Assembly: GCA_028277795.1 (NCBI GenBank) | Contig: JANQFP010000054.1 | Location: forward strand, 1 to 58,436 | Length of the DNA: 58,436 nucleotides | Direction: 5' to 3' | Source: Rhodospirillales bacterium | GTDB lineage: Bacteria > Pseudomonadota > Alphaproteobacteria > Rhodospirillales > JANQFP01 | Part shown: one piece after another, positions 49,429 through 56,830 of the stretch | Layout: each line of letters opens with the position of its first letter | Position numbering within the stretch: position 1 is the stretch's first letter | Translations under genes and position numbers: made by a program | The notes under the pieces: generated by a model | What the model saw: the letters and a program-made list of their open reading frames with translations, nothing else | What the model was told of the DNA's origin: nothing | The model's database searches: none

Positions 49429-50370
49429 TCAGGACGCGTCCGCCAGCGCGGCGAAGACCTCGACGGCCTCGTCCAGGTCCCCGTACGCGAAGTCGTAGCA
49501 GTCGCAGCCGTCGATGACCCGCGCCAGGGCGTCGAAGCCCCGAGTCCCGTGGATGCTGTAGTTGAACGCATTGTTCCCGATATGGAGGAACGTATCGGCC
49601 TTGGAGCGGGGCGTGAGCTGCGCTGCCGACCCCGCGGCGTAGCGGGGGAAGATGACCCAGGCCGGTCGGGCCGGCTCGGACTTGCGCAGCACGCTGTCCC
49701 TGGGCGCCTTCATCAAGGCCACCGTTCCCTTGTTGGTCTCGCTGACCTCGCACCCGATTACGGCCTCTTCGGCGAACGTCCGGATGACGTCGATCGATTC
49801 GTTCTTCAGGCTGACCGGTCGGGCCAGGGCCGTGATCGCGGGCTCGTCCAGCGACACCAGGGCCTGCTCGTCGGACAGCAGACGCCATCCCCGATGCACC
49901 AAGCCGGCGCACAGGGTGCTCTTGCCGGACCCGGGAGGCGCCGGCAGGATCGCCGCGCGCCCGTTCCGCTCGATGGCTGCCGCGTGGATGATCAGATACT
50001 GGTAGGCGGTATTGACGATGGCCCAGTTGAGGCCCCATTCGAACATGGGCAGGGCCTGGTCCGCGGACAAAGGCGGAAACGGCGACCGGTCGTCGAGCCG
50101 CACAACGGCGAGAGACCTGAACCACCCGCGGGGACCTCGGATGGGCTCGACCGATACGTGGAAATCGGCGAAATCGGCTTTTTCGTGAACCGGGTAATCG
50201 GCATAGAGCAGGCAGAAGTCGTCGACGAACCGCGGCACGGTCGCCCGGACCTCGGACACGAACGGACCGGTGACCAGCGCCACCCCCGTTTCCCTGAACC
50301 GGCGGTGGATCCCTTCCGCCGCCAAGGCATCCAGCGTGCCGGGTCCGACGCCGGGCGACGTGGCGTCCAT
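49429..50370 (-). CDS. HprK-related kinase A
   Basis: A 313-residue protein related to HPr kinase/phosphorylase. The P-loop PAPPGSGKST (143-152) is intact, preceded by IIHAAAIERNGRAAIL and followed by GWRLLSDEQALVSLDE with the HprK-like second acidic motif. No HPr gene is nearby, so it likely phosphorylates another substrate. ATG 50370 is preferred over TTG 50376. It is the first of the three HPr-rel-A genes on this strand and lies 252 bases downstream of the Tat-signal peptide gene. Confidence 0.9.
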   Translation of the reverse strand: MDATSPGVGPGTLDALAAEGIHRRFRETGVALVTGPFVSEVRATVPRFVDDFCLLYADYPVHEKADFADFHVSVEPIRGPRGWFRSLAVVRLDDRSPFPPLSADQALPMFEWGLNWAIVNTAYQYLIIHAAAIERNGRAAILPAPPGSGKSTLCAGLVHRGWRLLSDEQALVSLDEPAITALARPVSLKNESIDVIRTFAEEAVIGCEVSETNKGTVALMKAPRDSVLRKSEPARPAWVIFPRYAAGSAAQLTPRSKADTFLHIGNNAFNYSIHGTRGFDALARVIDGCDCYDFAYGDLDEAVEVFAALADAS

Positions 50371-50622
50371 TGCCAACGCTCAATACCCTTCCGCTAGGTC
50401 CAAGTGCCCGAAACGGCGATCCCGATTCCTCAGGCTGCGCAGGTCGGGGAGGCGGAAGTCAAGTTATCCGGGAATCGAGGCGGAATGGCAACGGGCCAAT
50501 GGGCCCCTGGCCCCCATGACAGGGCGCCGGCAGGGGGGATCGGGCCTCTCCCGCGGCGGACGAGTCGCGATGGTTTGCCGCCCCGCATTCGGGTCGGCAA
50601 AGGGGCACGGCGGTGTCAGGAC

Positions 50623-50976
50623 TTAAAGGTTGAGAAGGTTGTAGAAGGTTCCCGTAGGAACGCCGCATTGATCCTCTCTTTGATTGGTGTCGTCTTCGTC
50701 AAGTTTGCCCATCATGTTCGCGGTATGGATTTCGTTGACGAACCCCTCGTGCAGGGACGTCAGTGGTGTCCCGGCAAGCGAATGAAGAATGGTACAGCTG
50801 ATGTGGGCGATGGGATTGCCCCCGGCGAGGGCGCTGCGGCTGGTCAGTGTGAGGACCACAGGGGCCGCGGCCAGACCGCCCGCCAGGAAACGCCGACGCG
50901 CCGCGCGGCGGGCGTCGTCCGTAGCGGTCTGATCGTCACGAACGTTCTTGTCGTTATCGCGATTCTCGGTATCCAT
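50623..50976 (-). CDS. Small twin-arginine secreted protein, candidate HPr-rel-A substrate
   Basis: A 117-residue protein. The acidic N-terminus is followed by a Tat signal: RRAARRRFLAGG (23-34), hydrophobic LAAAPVVLTLT, then SRSALAGG as a cleavage region (about 47-53). The mature part is about 64 residues with only two cysteines (61 and 104), which could pair. ATG 50976 is chosen; ATG 50994 is also possible. A sigma-54-type promoter with a PEP-CTERM box precedes it. No enzymatic motif is seen. Position and size suggest cargo or signal for the HprK/PqqD/nucleotidyltransferase genes downstream. Confidence 0.75.
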   Translation of the reverse strand: MDTENRDNDKNVRDDQTATDDARRAARRRFLAGGLAAAPVVLTLTSRSALAGGNPIAHISCTILHSLAGTPLTSLHEGFVNEIHTANMMGKLDEDDTNQREDQCGVPTGTFYNLLNL

Positions 50977-51060
50977 GTGACCGTGATCCGCCATATGTTG
51001 GCAACTAACCCCGGGAAAGGCGCCAATGATCACTCTAGGTGATCCCCGTCACGCTAAGCA

Positions 51061-51077
51061 AGCACGATTCGGGCCAA
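51061..51077 (-). promoter_or_regulatory. Sigma-54 (-24/-12) promoter of the Tat-signal peptide gene
   Basis: The minus strand reads TTGGCCCGAATCGTGCT. The GG (-24) and GC (-12) are exactly 10 bases apart, and 15 of 17 positions fit YTGGCACGRNNNTTGCW. It predicts a start near 51050. PEP-CTERM box A is 63 bases upstream. Confidence 0.7.
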
Positions 51078-51139
51078 ATCCGTTAACCTATTGATTTTTT
51101 GGCAAGAATTCTTGAATGGCCGGATGGATTTGGAATAAA

Positions 51140-51157
51140 GTGCAAGAAATACCGACA
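51140..51157 (-). promoter_or_regulatory. PEP-CTERM box A (putative PrsR site)
   Basis: Plus-strand sequence GTGCAAGAAATACCGACA. It shares the GTGYAA and CCGAC ends with three other copies (51265, 53638, 53747). Its position upstream of the -24 element is what an NtrC-type activator site needs. Confidence 0.7.
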
Positions 51158-51264
51158 CCCGACCGACGGTACGCTCCCACCCCGTCGCAGGGGCCAATCG
51201 AGGGTGCGTTCCTAACTCGTTGATATACCCACCGGAATTGCCGTCGCCCGAGACCTGCCCGCAT

Positions 51265-51282
51265 GTGTAAGAAATCCCGACG
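51265..51282 (-). promoter_or_regulatory. PEP-CTERM box B (putative PrsR site)
   Basis: Plus-strand GTGTAAGAAATCCCGACG, 125 bases beyond box A in the same orientation. It overlaps the extreme 5' end of the open frame that continues into the pentapeptide gene, which argues that this gene starts further downstream. Confidence 0.65.
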
Positions 51283-51577
51283 GTCGCCGTATCCCGGCAT
51301 GCGCGGACGCCCGGGCCGACCGGCCAAGTCCGGCTGGCGGGGCGGGCGCGAGACCCCGTCGGCGTCGAAGAGACCCGCGCGGCGCCGGCTGCCGCGGGTC
51401 GCCAGGACATGGCGCCGCGGTGCCGGTGATGTCTGGTTCGGCCGCATGTGGTACCGCGCCGCCGCCGCCGCCGGCCACCCGTGGACCCGTTCGCCGGCCG
51501 GCCGCCGAGGGCCGGGGGCCGGCGTACCGCTGGCCGGCATGCCGGGGCGCGGTTGGCGGCTCAAGGTCCGTTGGATC

Positions 51578-52564
51578 ATGCCGGCGACGGCCGCCGGCGG
51601 TCGACGAGTCGGCCCCGCCTTGGGCCGGGCGGACGACGTCGGACCCATCGGAGAGCTGGCCCGCACCGGCGTCGGGCCCATCCTGCGGGCGCACCGGGAG
51701 TGGCTCGCATCGGGTGGCGCCATGGGCCGCCGTGCCGACCTGGCCGGGGCCGACCTGCGCCGCGCCGACCTGGAGGATGCGGCGCTGGAAGGGGCGATCC
51801 TGCGCGGGGCGCGGCTGGAGAAGGCCAACTTGCGGGGCTGCGACCTGCAGGCCGCCACATTGGACGGCGCCGACCTGCGCGGCGCTTTGTTGCGCAATGC
51901 CAGCATGCAGGGGGCGAGCCTGGCCGCCGCCGACCTGCGCAAGACCGTCCTCTGGGACACCGACCTGGAAGGCGCGTTCCTCTACCGCGCCGACCTGCGC
52001 GAGGCGCTGCTGCGCGGGGCCAACCTGCGCCGCGCCGACCTCGGCGCCGCCGATCTGGAGGAGGCCAGCCTCGACGAGGCCGATCTGCGGGGTGCCGACC
52101 TGGACGACAGCAACCTGGCCGGCGCCAGCCTCAGTTTCGCCGATCTGCGCCATGCCGTGTTGTGCGCGGCCCGCCTGCGCGGCGCCCACCTGAGTTTCGC
52201 CGATCTCAGGGATGCCGATCTGGAGGCCGCCGACCTCGGCCGGGCCCAGTTGTTCCAGGCCAACCTGGGTGGCGCCTACCTGCGCGATGCCAGCCTGCGC
52301 GGGGCCAGCCTGCGGCGTGCCAAGGGTCTCGACCAAGGGGCCTTGAACCAAGCCTGGGGCGACCAGGGGACGACCCTGCCGGCCGGACTGGCGGTGGGCC
52401 ACGCGGAGGACCCGCCGCCGGCCGCTCCGGCGGCGCCGATCACGGGGGCGGCGGCGGATGAGGACGTGGTCGGCGCCGACGAATGGCCGCCGGCCGGCAC
52501 GGACGCCTGGCCGGCCGACATCGGGATCGTGGAGGCGGCGCCGACCGACGGCGACGGGCAATGA
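51578..52564 (+). CDS. Pentapeptide-repeat protein
   Basis: About 328 residues from this start. A short N-terminal segment with ILRAHREWLASGG, common before such repeats, leads to about 37 tandem pentapeptides of the A(D/N)LXX type (about 50-235; for example ADLAGADLRRADL, GANLRRADLGAADL). These form a right-handed quadrilateral beta-helix. An acidic, proline/alanine-rich tail without repeats follows. The frame is open from 51263, and starts at 51299, 51446, 51539 or 51722 are possible; the upstream part is Arg/Gly/Pro-rich and overlaps box B. Location is probably cytoplasmic; function is unknown. Confidence 0.75.
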   Translation: MPATAAGGRRVGPALGRADDVGPIGELARTGVGPILRAHREWLASGGAMGRRADLAGADLRRADLEDAALEGAILRGARLEKANLRGCDLQAATLDGADLRGALLRNASMQGASLAAADLRKTVLWDTDLEGAFLYRADLREALLRGANLRRADLGAADLEEASLDEADLRGADLDDSNLAGASLSFADLRHAVLCAARLRGAHLSFADLRDADLEAADLGRAQLFQANLGGAYLRDASLRGASLRRAKGLDQGALNQAWGDQGTTLPAGLAVGHAEDPPPAAPAAPITGAAADEDVVGADEWPPAGTDAWPADIGIVEAAPTDGDGQ

Positions 52565-52592
52565 AAAACGGCGGCTCCACCGGAGCCGCCGT
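52564..52592 (-). terminator. Rho-independent terminator of the PEP-CTERM gene
   Basis: On the minus strand, ACGGCGGCTCC and GGAGCCGCCGT form an 11-bp perfect stem with a 3-base loop followed by TTTT. It lies between the convergent PEP-CTERM and pentapeptide genes and overlaps the latter's stop region. Confidence 0.85.
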
Positions 52593-52624
52593 CATGGCGA
52601 AGGGGTTTGACTCGTCGGCTTCCG

Positions 52625-53509
52625 TCAGGCGGCGATGCGCTGCCGGCGCCACAGCAGGCCCAGGGCCAGCAGGCCGGTCCCGAAGGCGGCCAGCGCGCTG
52701 GGCTCGGGAACCGTGGTGGTGTCCCTGATGGTGCCGCGGATGTTGTCGATGGCGCCGGAGCCCGCGAGCTCGACCCTGAGGCCGGTGATGCTCTGGCTCA
52801 GATTGAAGGTGACCTGGTCGTAGGTGTTGTCGCCGCCGGTGCCGGGCGTCCACTCGTTGATCGTCGACCAGGTGCCCGAGTTGTTGTACTCGACAAGGAT
52901 CTCGTTGCCGTCAGTCTGGCCGTTCTCGTCGTTAATCGGGGCGTCATTCTCGATATCGAAGAAGTCGATGCTGACGAGGTCTACCTCGGCGCCGAAATCG
53001 AACTCGAACCAGCCGGTCTCCCGAACCGGGTTCCGCAGCCGCGTGCCTTCGTCATCCGGGGTGTCGCAGGTGCCGTCGTTACAGTTTCCGCTGTAGTTGT
53101 GTTCCTGGATGATCAGGATGTGGCCGGGCCTGAACCCATCGGGAAGGTTGGGGTTGTTGCTGTTGAACGGGTCTTCCAGGTCGCCGTCGGCGGTGGGGTG
53201 CTCATGGGAGTCGAAGGCGACCGCAAGGTCGACGCCGTTGGTGTTGTTCTCGCCCAGAATGGTGACGCCGAACGAGGTCAGGGGACCCGTGTGCACGTAA
53301 CCCATGTTGGTCTGGGTGCCGTCGGCGACGATCGGAATGCCGTTGGCGTATTGATTGGCCACGACCGTGCCGTGCCCGAAATTGACATCGTTGGCGGTTC
53401 CCGCCAAGTCGATGTCCTCGAAGTCTATCAGCCACTCGTCGGCCTGCGCCGACATGGATACGCCGGCCGCCAAGGCCATCGCGACAGTGCACCCCAATAC
53501 CGTTCTCAT
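52625..53509 (-). CDS. PEP-CTERM sorting domain protein (secreted)
   Basis: A 294-residue surface or secreted protein. The signal peptide is at 1-26 (LGCTVAMALAAGVSMSAQA). The mature region is rich in Asp/Asn/Gly/Thr with beta-strand character (DFEDIDLAGTANDVNFGHG, FEFDFGAEVDLVSIDFFD). The C-terminal tripartite sorting signal is at 267-294: VPEPSALAAFGTG, hydrophobic LLALGLL, and basic WRRQR. Exosortase would cleave it at PEP. ATG 53509 gives the cleanest signal peptide; an upstream TTG adds 6 residues. A sigma-54-type promoter with boxes C and D precedes it. Confidence 0.93.
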   Translation of the reverse strand: MRTVLGCTVAMALAAGVSMSAQADEWLIDFEDIDLAGTANDVNFGHGTVVANQYANGIPIVADGTQTNMGYVHTGPLTSFGVTILGENNTNGVDLAVAFDSHEHPTADGDLEDPFNSNNPNLPDGFRPGHILIIQEHNYSGNCNDGTCDTPDDEGTRLRNPVRETGWFEFDFGAEVDLVSIDFFDIENDAPINDENGQTDGNEILVEYNNSGTWSTINEWTPGTGGDNTYDQVTFNLSQSITGLRVELAGSGAIDNIRGTIRDTTTVPEPSALAAFGTGLLALGLLWRRQRIAA

Positions 53510-53557
53510 TGATCGCAACCCCAGCAACCGTGGTCAAACGTCTCCGTGCGAATAGTT

Positions 53558-53574
53558 AGCAAGAACCAGGCCAA
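53558..53574 (-). promoter_or_regulatory. Sigma-54 (-24/-12) promoter of the PEP-CTERM gene
   Basis: The minus strand reads TTGGCCTGGTTCTTGCT, with GG and GC 10 bases apart and a perfect TTGCT -12 element. It predicts a start near 53547, about 38 bases before the ATG. Box C lies 64 bases upstream. Confidence 0.75.
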
Positions 53575-53637
53575 AGTCAAGGATTCTTGTTTTTTCAAGC
53601 ATTTGCCGAGTTGCCCGCAGGCCGTCCTCCCCCACAA

Positions 53638-53655
53638 GTGTAAAGCATTCCGACG
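53638..53655 (-). promoter_or_regulatory. PEP-CTERM box C (putative PrsR site)
   Basis: Plus-strand GTGTAAAGCATTCCGACG. Same orientation and nearly the same distance from the -24/-12 element as box A at the other promoter. Confidence 0.75.
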
Positions 53656-53746
53656 ACGGCGGGGCCGTTTCCGGCGCCCCTGACGGCTCAACCAGCCATT
53701 TCTATTGGATTCCAATGGGTTGTTGCGGTCTGTGCCGCATTCGCGC

Positions 53747-53764
53747 GTGTAAAGCGGGCCGACA
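53747..53764 (-). promoter_or_regulatory. PEP-CTERM box D (putative PrsR site)
   Basis: Plus-strand GTGTAAAGCGGGCCGACA, 109 bases beyond box C. The centre diverges but the GTGTAAAG and CCGACA ends are kept. It ends 31 bases before the 3' end of prsT. Confidence 0.6.
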
Positions 53765-53794
53765 CCCGGATCAGCGGTCGCGATCGGGCGGGCC

Positions 53795-56629
53795 TCAGGG
53801 CTTTTCAAGGCGCTTGAGCAACGCTCTGGCGTCGGCAGCGAAATCCGCCTCCGGTTCGTCCGCCAGCACCGCCTCCAACTCGCGGCGAGCCTGCTCGTTG
53901 CGCCCGAGGCGGCTCAGTCCGACCGCGATGTGGTAGCGGATCTTGGTGTTCTGGGAGGCCCGCGACTGGGCTTCGCGCAGCAGCGCCAGCCCGCGGCCCG
54001 GATCATCGCCCTGGACCAGGATCCAGCCCAGGGTATCGAGGGCCGCCGGATGGCTGGGGGCCAGTGCGTAGGCCTGCTCCGCCAATTCGAGGGCGCGGCC
54101 GTCCCCGCGCTCGTGATAGAGCCAAGCCAGGTTGTTGAGCACGGCCGGGTTGTCGGGCTGATCCTCGAGCAGCGCCTCGTAGGCGGCGATGGCCTCGTTC
54201 TTGCGGCCCGTGTCGGCGTAGGCGCCGGCCAGGGCGCGGCGCGCCATCCCGTCCTCGGGGTTCTCCTTGACCCAGTCTTCCAGCAGCTTGACCGGGACCG
54301 GGCCGGACCCGGATCGGCTGACGGCCCGGTAGTAGCGAACCACAAGGTAGGAGGACGTCTGCGACTCCAGGGCGGTCCCGTAGGCCTTGGCCGCCTCGGC
54401 GTGGCGCCCGGCCGCCGCCAGGGCGTCGCCGTGCAGGGTGTCCACAAGGGGGTCGGCCGGACGGATCTTGCGCAGATCCTCGACCCGTGCCAGGGCGGTG
54501 TCCTCACGACCGATCCGGGCTTCGAGGCGCACGATGGCCACCTGCGCCGGCATGAAGTCGGGGAAGGCGGTCACCGCCCGGCTGAGGGTGCGATGGGCGC
54601 CGCCCTCGTCGCGCACCGATAGTTGCAGTTCGGCCGCCCGCAGGAGCTGCTGCGGCGAATCCCGCGACAGCTCGGCCATGCTGAAAAAGGCGTTGCGCGC
54701 CTTGTCGATCTGTCCGATCGCCATCTCGGCCCGCCCCACCATCTCCATGAGGGCCGGCGTCTCCGGGTTGTCCTGGCGGATCTCGCGGGCCAACTCGGCG
54801 GCGGTGTCCATGCGCCCGGACCGGACGTAGAGGTCGACCAGGTGGAGCTGGGTCCGGATCGCCGTCCGATCCACGTTGCGGACCTTCTCCAGCCACCGGA
54901 TGGCTTCGTCGGTGTCTTTCTGGCTCTCGGCGATTCGAGCCATGGCCAGCATGGAGCCCGTATCCTCCGGATTGTTCTCGAGGATGGCCGCATACCGTCG
55001 TCTGGCGCTTTCGATGTCGCCTTCGCGGGTGTCGAGCCGCGCCAGATTGATCTGCGCCGGGCGGAAGTCGGGATCGATCTCGAGGGCCTTCTCCAGCCTG
55101 GCGCGCGCCGCCACCATGTCCCCCTTACCCAGAAGCGCGGCGCCGGCGAAGTTGTGGGGCGCCGGGGTGTTGGGCCGGTTCTCGGCTATCCGTTCGGCCA
55201 CCTGCAAGGCTTCGTCGAAGCGCTGGTTGCGCAGATGGATCATGGCCAGCACCAGCCCCGAGCGCAGGGAATCCGGGTCCAACTCCAACGCCGTCTCCAG
55301 CTCCTCGACCGCCTGCTCCGGCTTGCCCGCGGCGAGGCGGCTGAGGCCGAGTTGGGTGCGGATGCCGGCGGCTTTGGGGGCCAGCTCCAGCGCCCGCTCC
55401 AGCATCTCCGTCGCTTCCGCGTGGCGGTTGTCGCGCAGCATCGCGGTGCCGAGCAGGGCCAGGAGGCTCGGATCGCGGGAGGTGACCCGCAGCGCCGGGC
55501 GCAGCACCTGGATCGCCCCCTGGGCGTTGCCCTCGCGCAGCAGAATGCGCCCCATGATCTTGCGGGCGCCGGGATGATAGGGATCGAGCCGCATGTAAAT
55601 GTCGGCGTACCGCTTGGCGTCGGGGTAGTTCCTCTGGGTGTAGTGGACCATGGCGGCCAGCAGCAGCGTCTGCAGGTGGGTCTCGACGAAGCCCGGCCGG
55701 TAGTTGGCGATGATGAACTCGGCGTCCTTGAGGGCGGCGCGGGCGTCCGCATGGCGTCCCTTGCGCGCCAGAACCTGGGCATGCAGGAACGCGGCGTGGG
55801 GATCGGCCTGGTCCATCTCGCGGACGAACTCCACGTCCTCGAGGGCCGCATCGACGCGGCCCAGATCGAGCAGGACGGCGGCGCGGCTGGTCCGCGACGG
55901 CAGGTGTCCGGGTTGCAGATCGGCCGCCTTGCCGTAGAAGGCGACGGCACCCTCCAGGTCGCGCACCGTGCGCCGGGATTCGCCCTTGAGGTACCAGGCA
56001 TCCACGTTGTTCGGCGCCACCTCTCGGGCGCGGTCGATGAGGGCCTCGGCGGCGGCGAGCTTGCCCAGCTTCAACTGCACCCGGGCGCGGCCCAGAATGG
56101 CATCCGCGTACTCGCGGTCCAGGCGCAGGGCGGCGGCGAACGCCTTCTCGGCTCTCTTGAGCTTGCCCAGATTCAGGTGGGCCTGACCGCGGAGGTGCAG
56201 AATCTGCGCCTCGATCTCCGTGGCCCGGCCGCCGCTGCGGACGTCCTCCAGGATCTCGTCGAACTTGCGCTGCATGAGGTAGGACTCGCCGAGGGGCACG
56301 ATGGTCAGCGAATCGTCGGCCCCGGCCTCGCGGGCCCGCCGGATCTCCTTCTCGGCCGCCGGCCCGGCACCCACCTTGATGTAGGCGCGGCCGATCAGGA
56401 TGCGGGCCGCCAGATTGTTCGGGTCCTCCTGCAGCGCGTTCTTGAGCTGGATGATGGCGGCGGCGTACTCGCCCTTGCCGAAACGCACCAGGGCGTCCTC
56501 GTAGTAGGCGCCGCCTTCCCCTTCCGTGGTGGCCGCCGCCGCCGGCCCGGCAAAGGCCAGCGCGACCGCCAGCAGCCACGCCGCTCGGCCGCCGCGGCGC
56601 CCCGTGGTGCGCGTCCCGTCTCGACCCAT
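53795..56629 (-). CDS. prsT: PEP-CTERM system TPR-repeat protein PrsT
   Basis: A 944-residue exported protein. The signal peptide is at about 15-35 (AAWLLAVALAFAGPAAAATT). About 20 TPR units then run almost to the end, beginning with YYEDALVRFGKGEYAAAIIQLKNALQEDP-type repeats. Size and context match the TIGR02917-type PEP-CTERM TPR protein, usually a lipoprotein; here no lipobox Cys is visible after the hydrophobic core. ATG 56629 has GGAG 6 bases upstream; ATG 56641 is also possible. It probably scaffolds exopolysaccharide or sorting machinery in the periplasm. Confidence 0.88.
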   Translation of the reverse strand: MGRDGTRTTGRRGGRAAWLLAVALAFAGPAAAATTEGEGGAYYEDALVRFGKGEYAAAIIQLKNALQEDPNNLAARILIGRAYIKVGAGPAAEKEIRRAREAGADDSLTIVPLGESYLMQRKFDEILEDVRSGGRATEIEAQILHLRGQAHLNLGKLKRAEKAFAAALRLDREYADAILGRARVQLKLGKLAAAEALIDRAREVAPNNVDAWYLKGESRRTVRDLEGAVAFYGKAADLQPGHLPSRTSRAAVLLDLGRVDAALEDVEFVREMDQADPHAAFLHAQVLARKGRHADARAALKDAEFIIANYRPGFVETHLQTLLLAAMVHYTQRNYPDAKRYADIYMRLDPYHPGARKIMGRILLREGNAQGAIQVLRPALRVTSRDPSLLALLGTAMLRDNRHAEATEMLERALELAPKAAGIRTQLGLSRLAAGKPEQAVEELETALELDPDSLRSGLVLAMIHLRNQRFDEALQVAERIAENRPNTPAPHNFAGAALLGKGDMVAARARLEKALEIDPDFRPAQINLARLDTREGDIESARRRYAAILENNPEDTGSMLAMARIAESQKDTDEAIRWLEKVRNVDRTAIRTQLHLVDLYVRSGRMDTAAELAREIRQDNPETPALMEMVGRAEMAIGQIDKARNAFFSMAELSRDSPQQLLRAAELQLSVRDEGGAHRTLSRAVTAFPDFMPAQVAIVRLEARIGREDTALARVEDLRKIRPADPLVDTLHGDALAAAGRHAEAAKAYGTALESQTSSYLVVRYYRAVSRSGSGPVPVKLLEDWVKENPEDGMARRALAGAYADTGRKNEAIAAYEALLEDQPDNPAVLNNLAWLYHERGDGRALELAEQAYALAPSHPAALDTLGWILVQGDDPGRGLALLREAQSRASQNTKIRYHIAVGLSRLGRNEQARRELEAVLADEPEADFAADARALLKRLEKP

Positions 56630-56830
56630 GAACCTCTCCATGCCCGGGCGCGGCGCATCCCGGCCCGGCACGTGCGTCGCCGTGCATGGTATCGGATGGC
56701 CCGGCGGCCGTAAATCGGGGCGCTGCGCGGCGCCCTCCGAAGGCCGGAGAACCGCTTGACTCGACGGCAGAAAAGCCCGAATACCCTCGGTGCCCAACGC
56801 CATTGGTCCCGACAGGCCGGAGCCACCGCG

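Noticed and set aside
50404..51042. A 212-residue plus-strand frame opposite the Tat-signal gene.
   Set aside because: The minus strand gives a clear Tat signal with a proper start and promoter; the plus frame has no recognisable domain.
51084..51125. A TTGGCA...CTTGAA pair on the plus strand as a sigma-54 promoter for the pentapeptide gene.
   Set aside because: The spacing between the -24 and -12 elements is one base too long and the -12 GC is missing.
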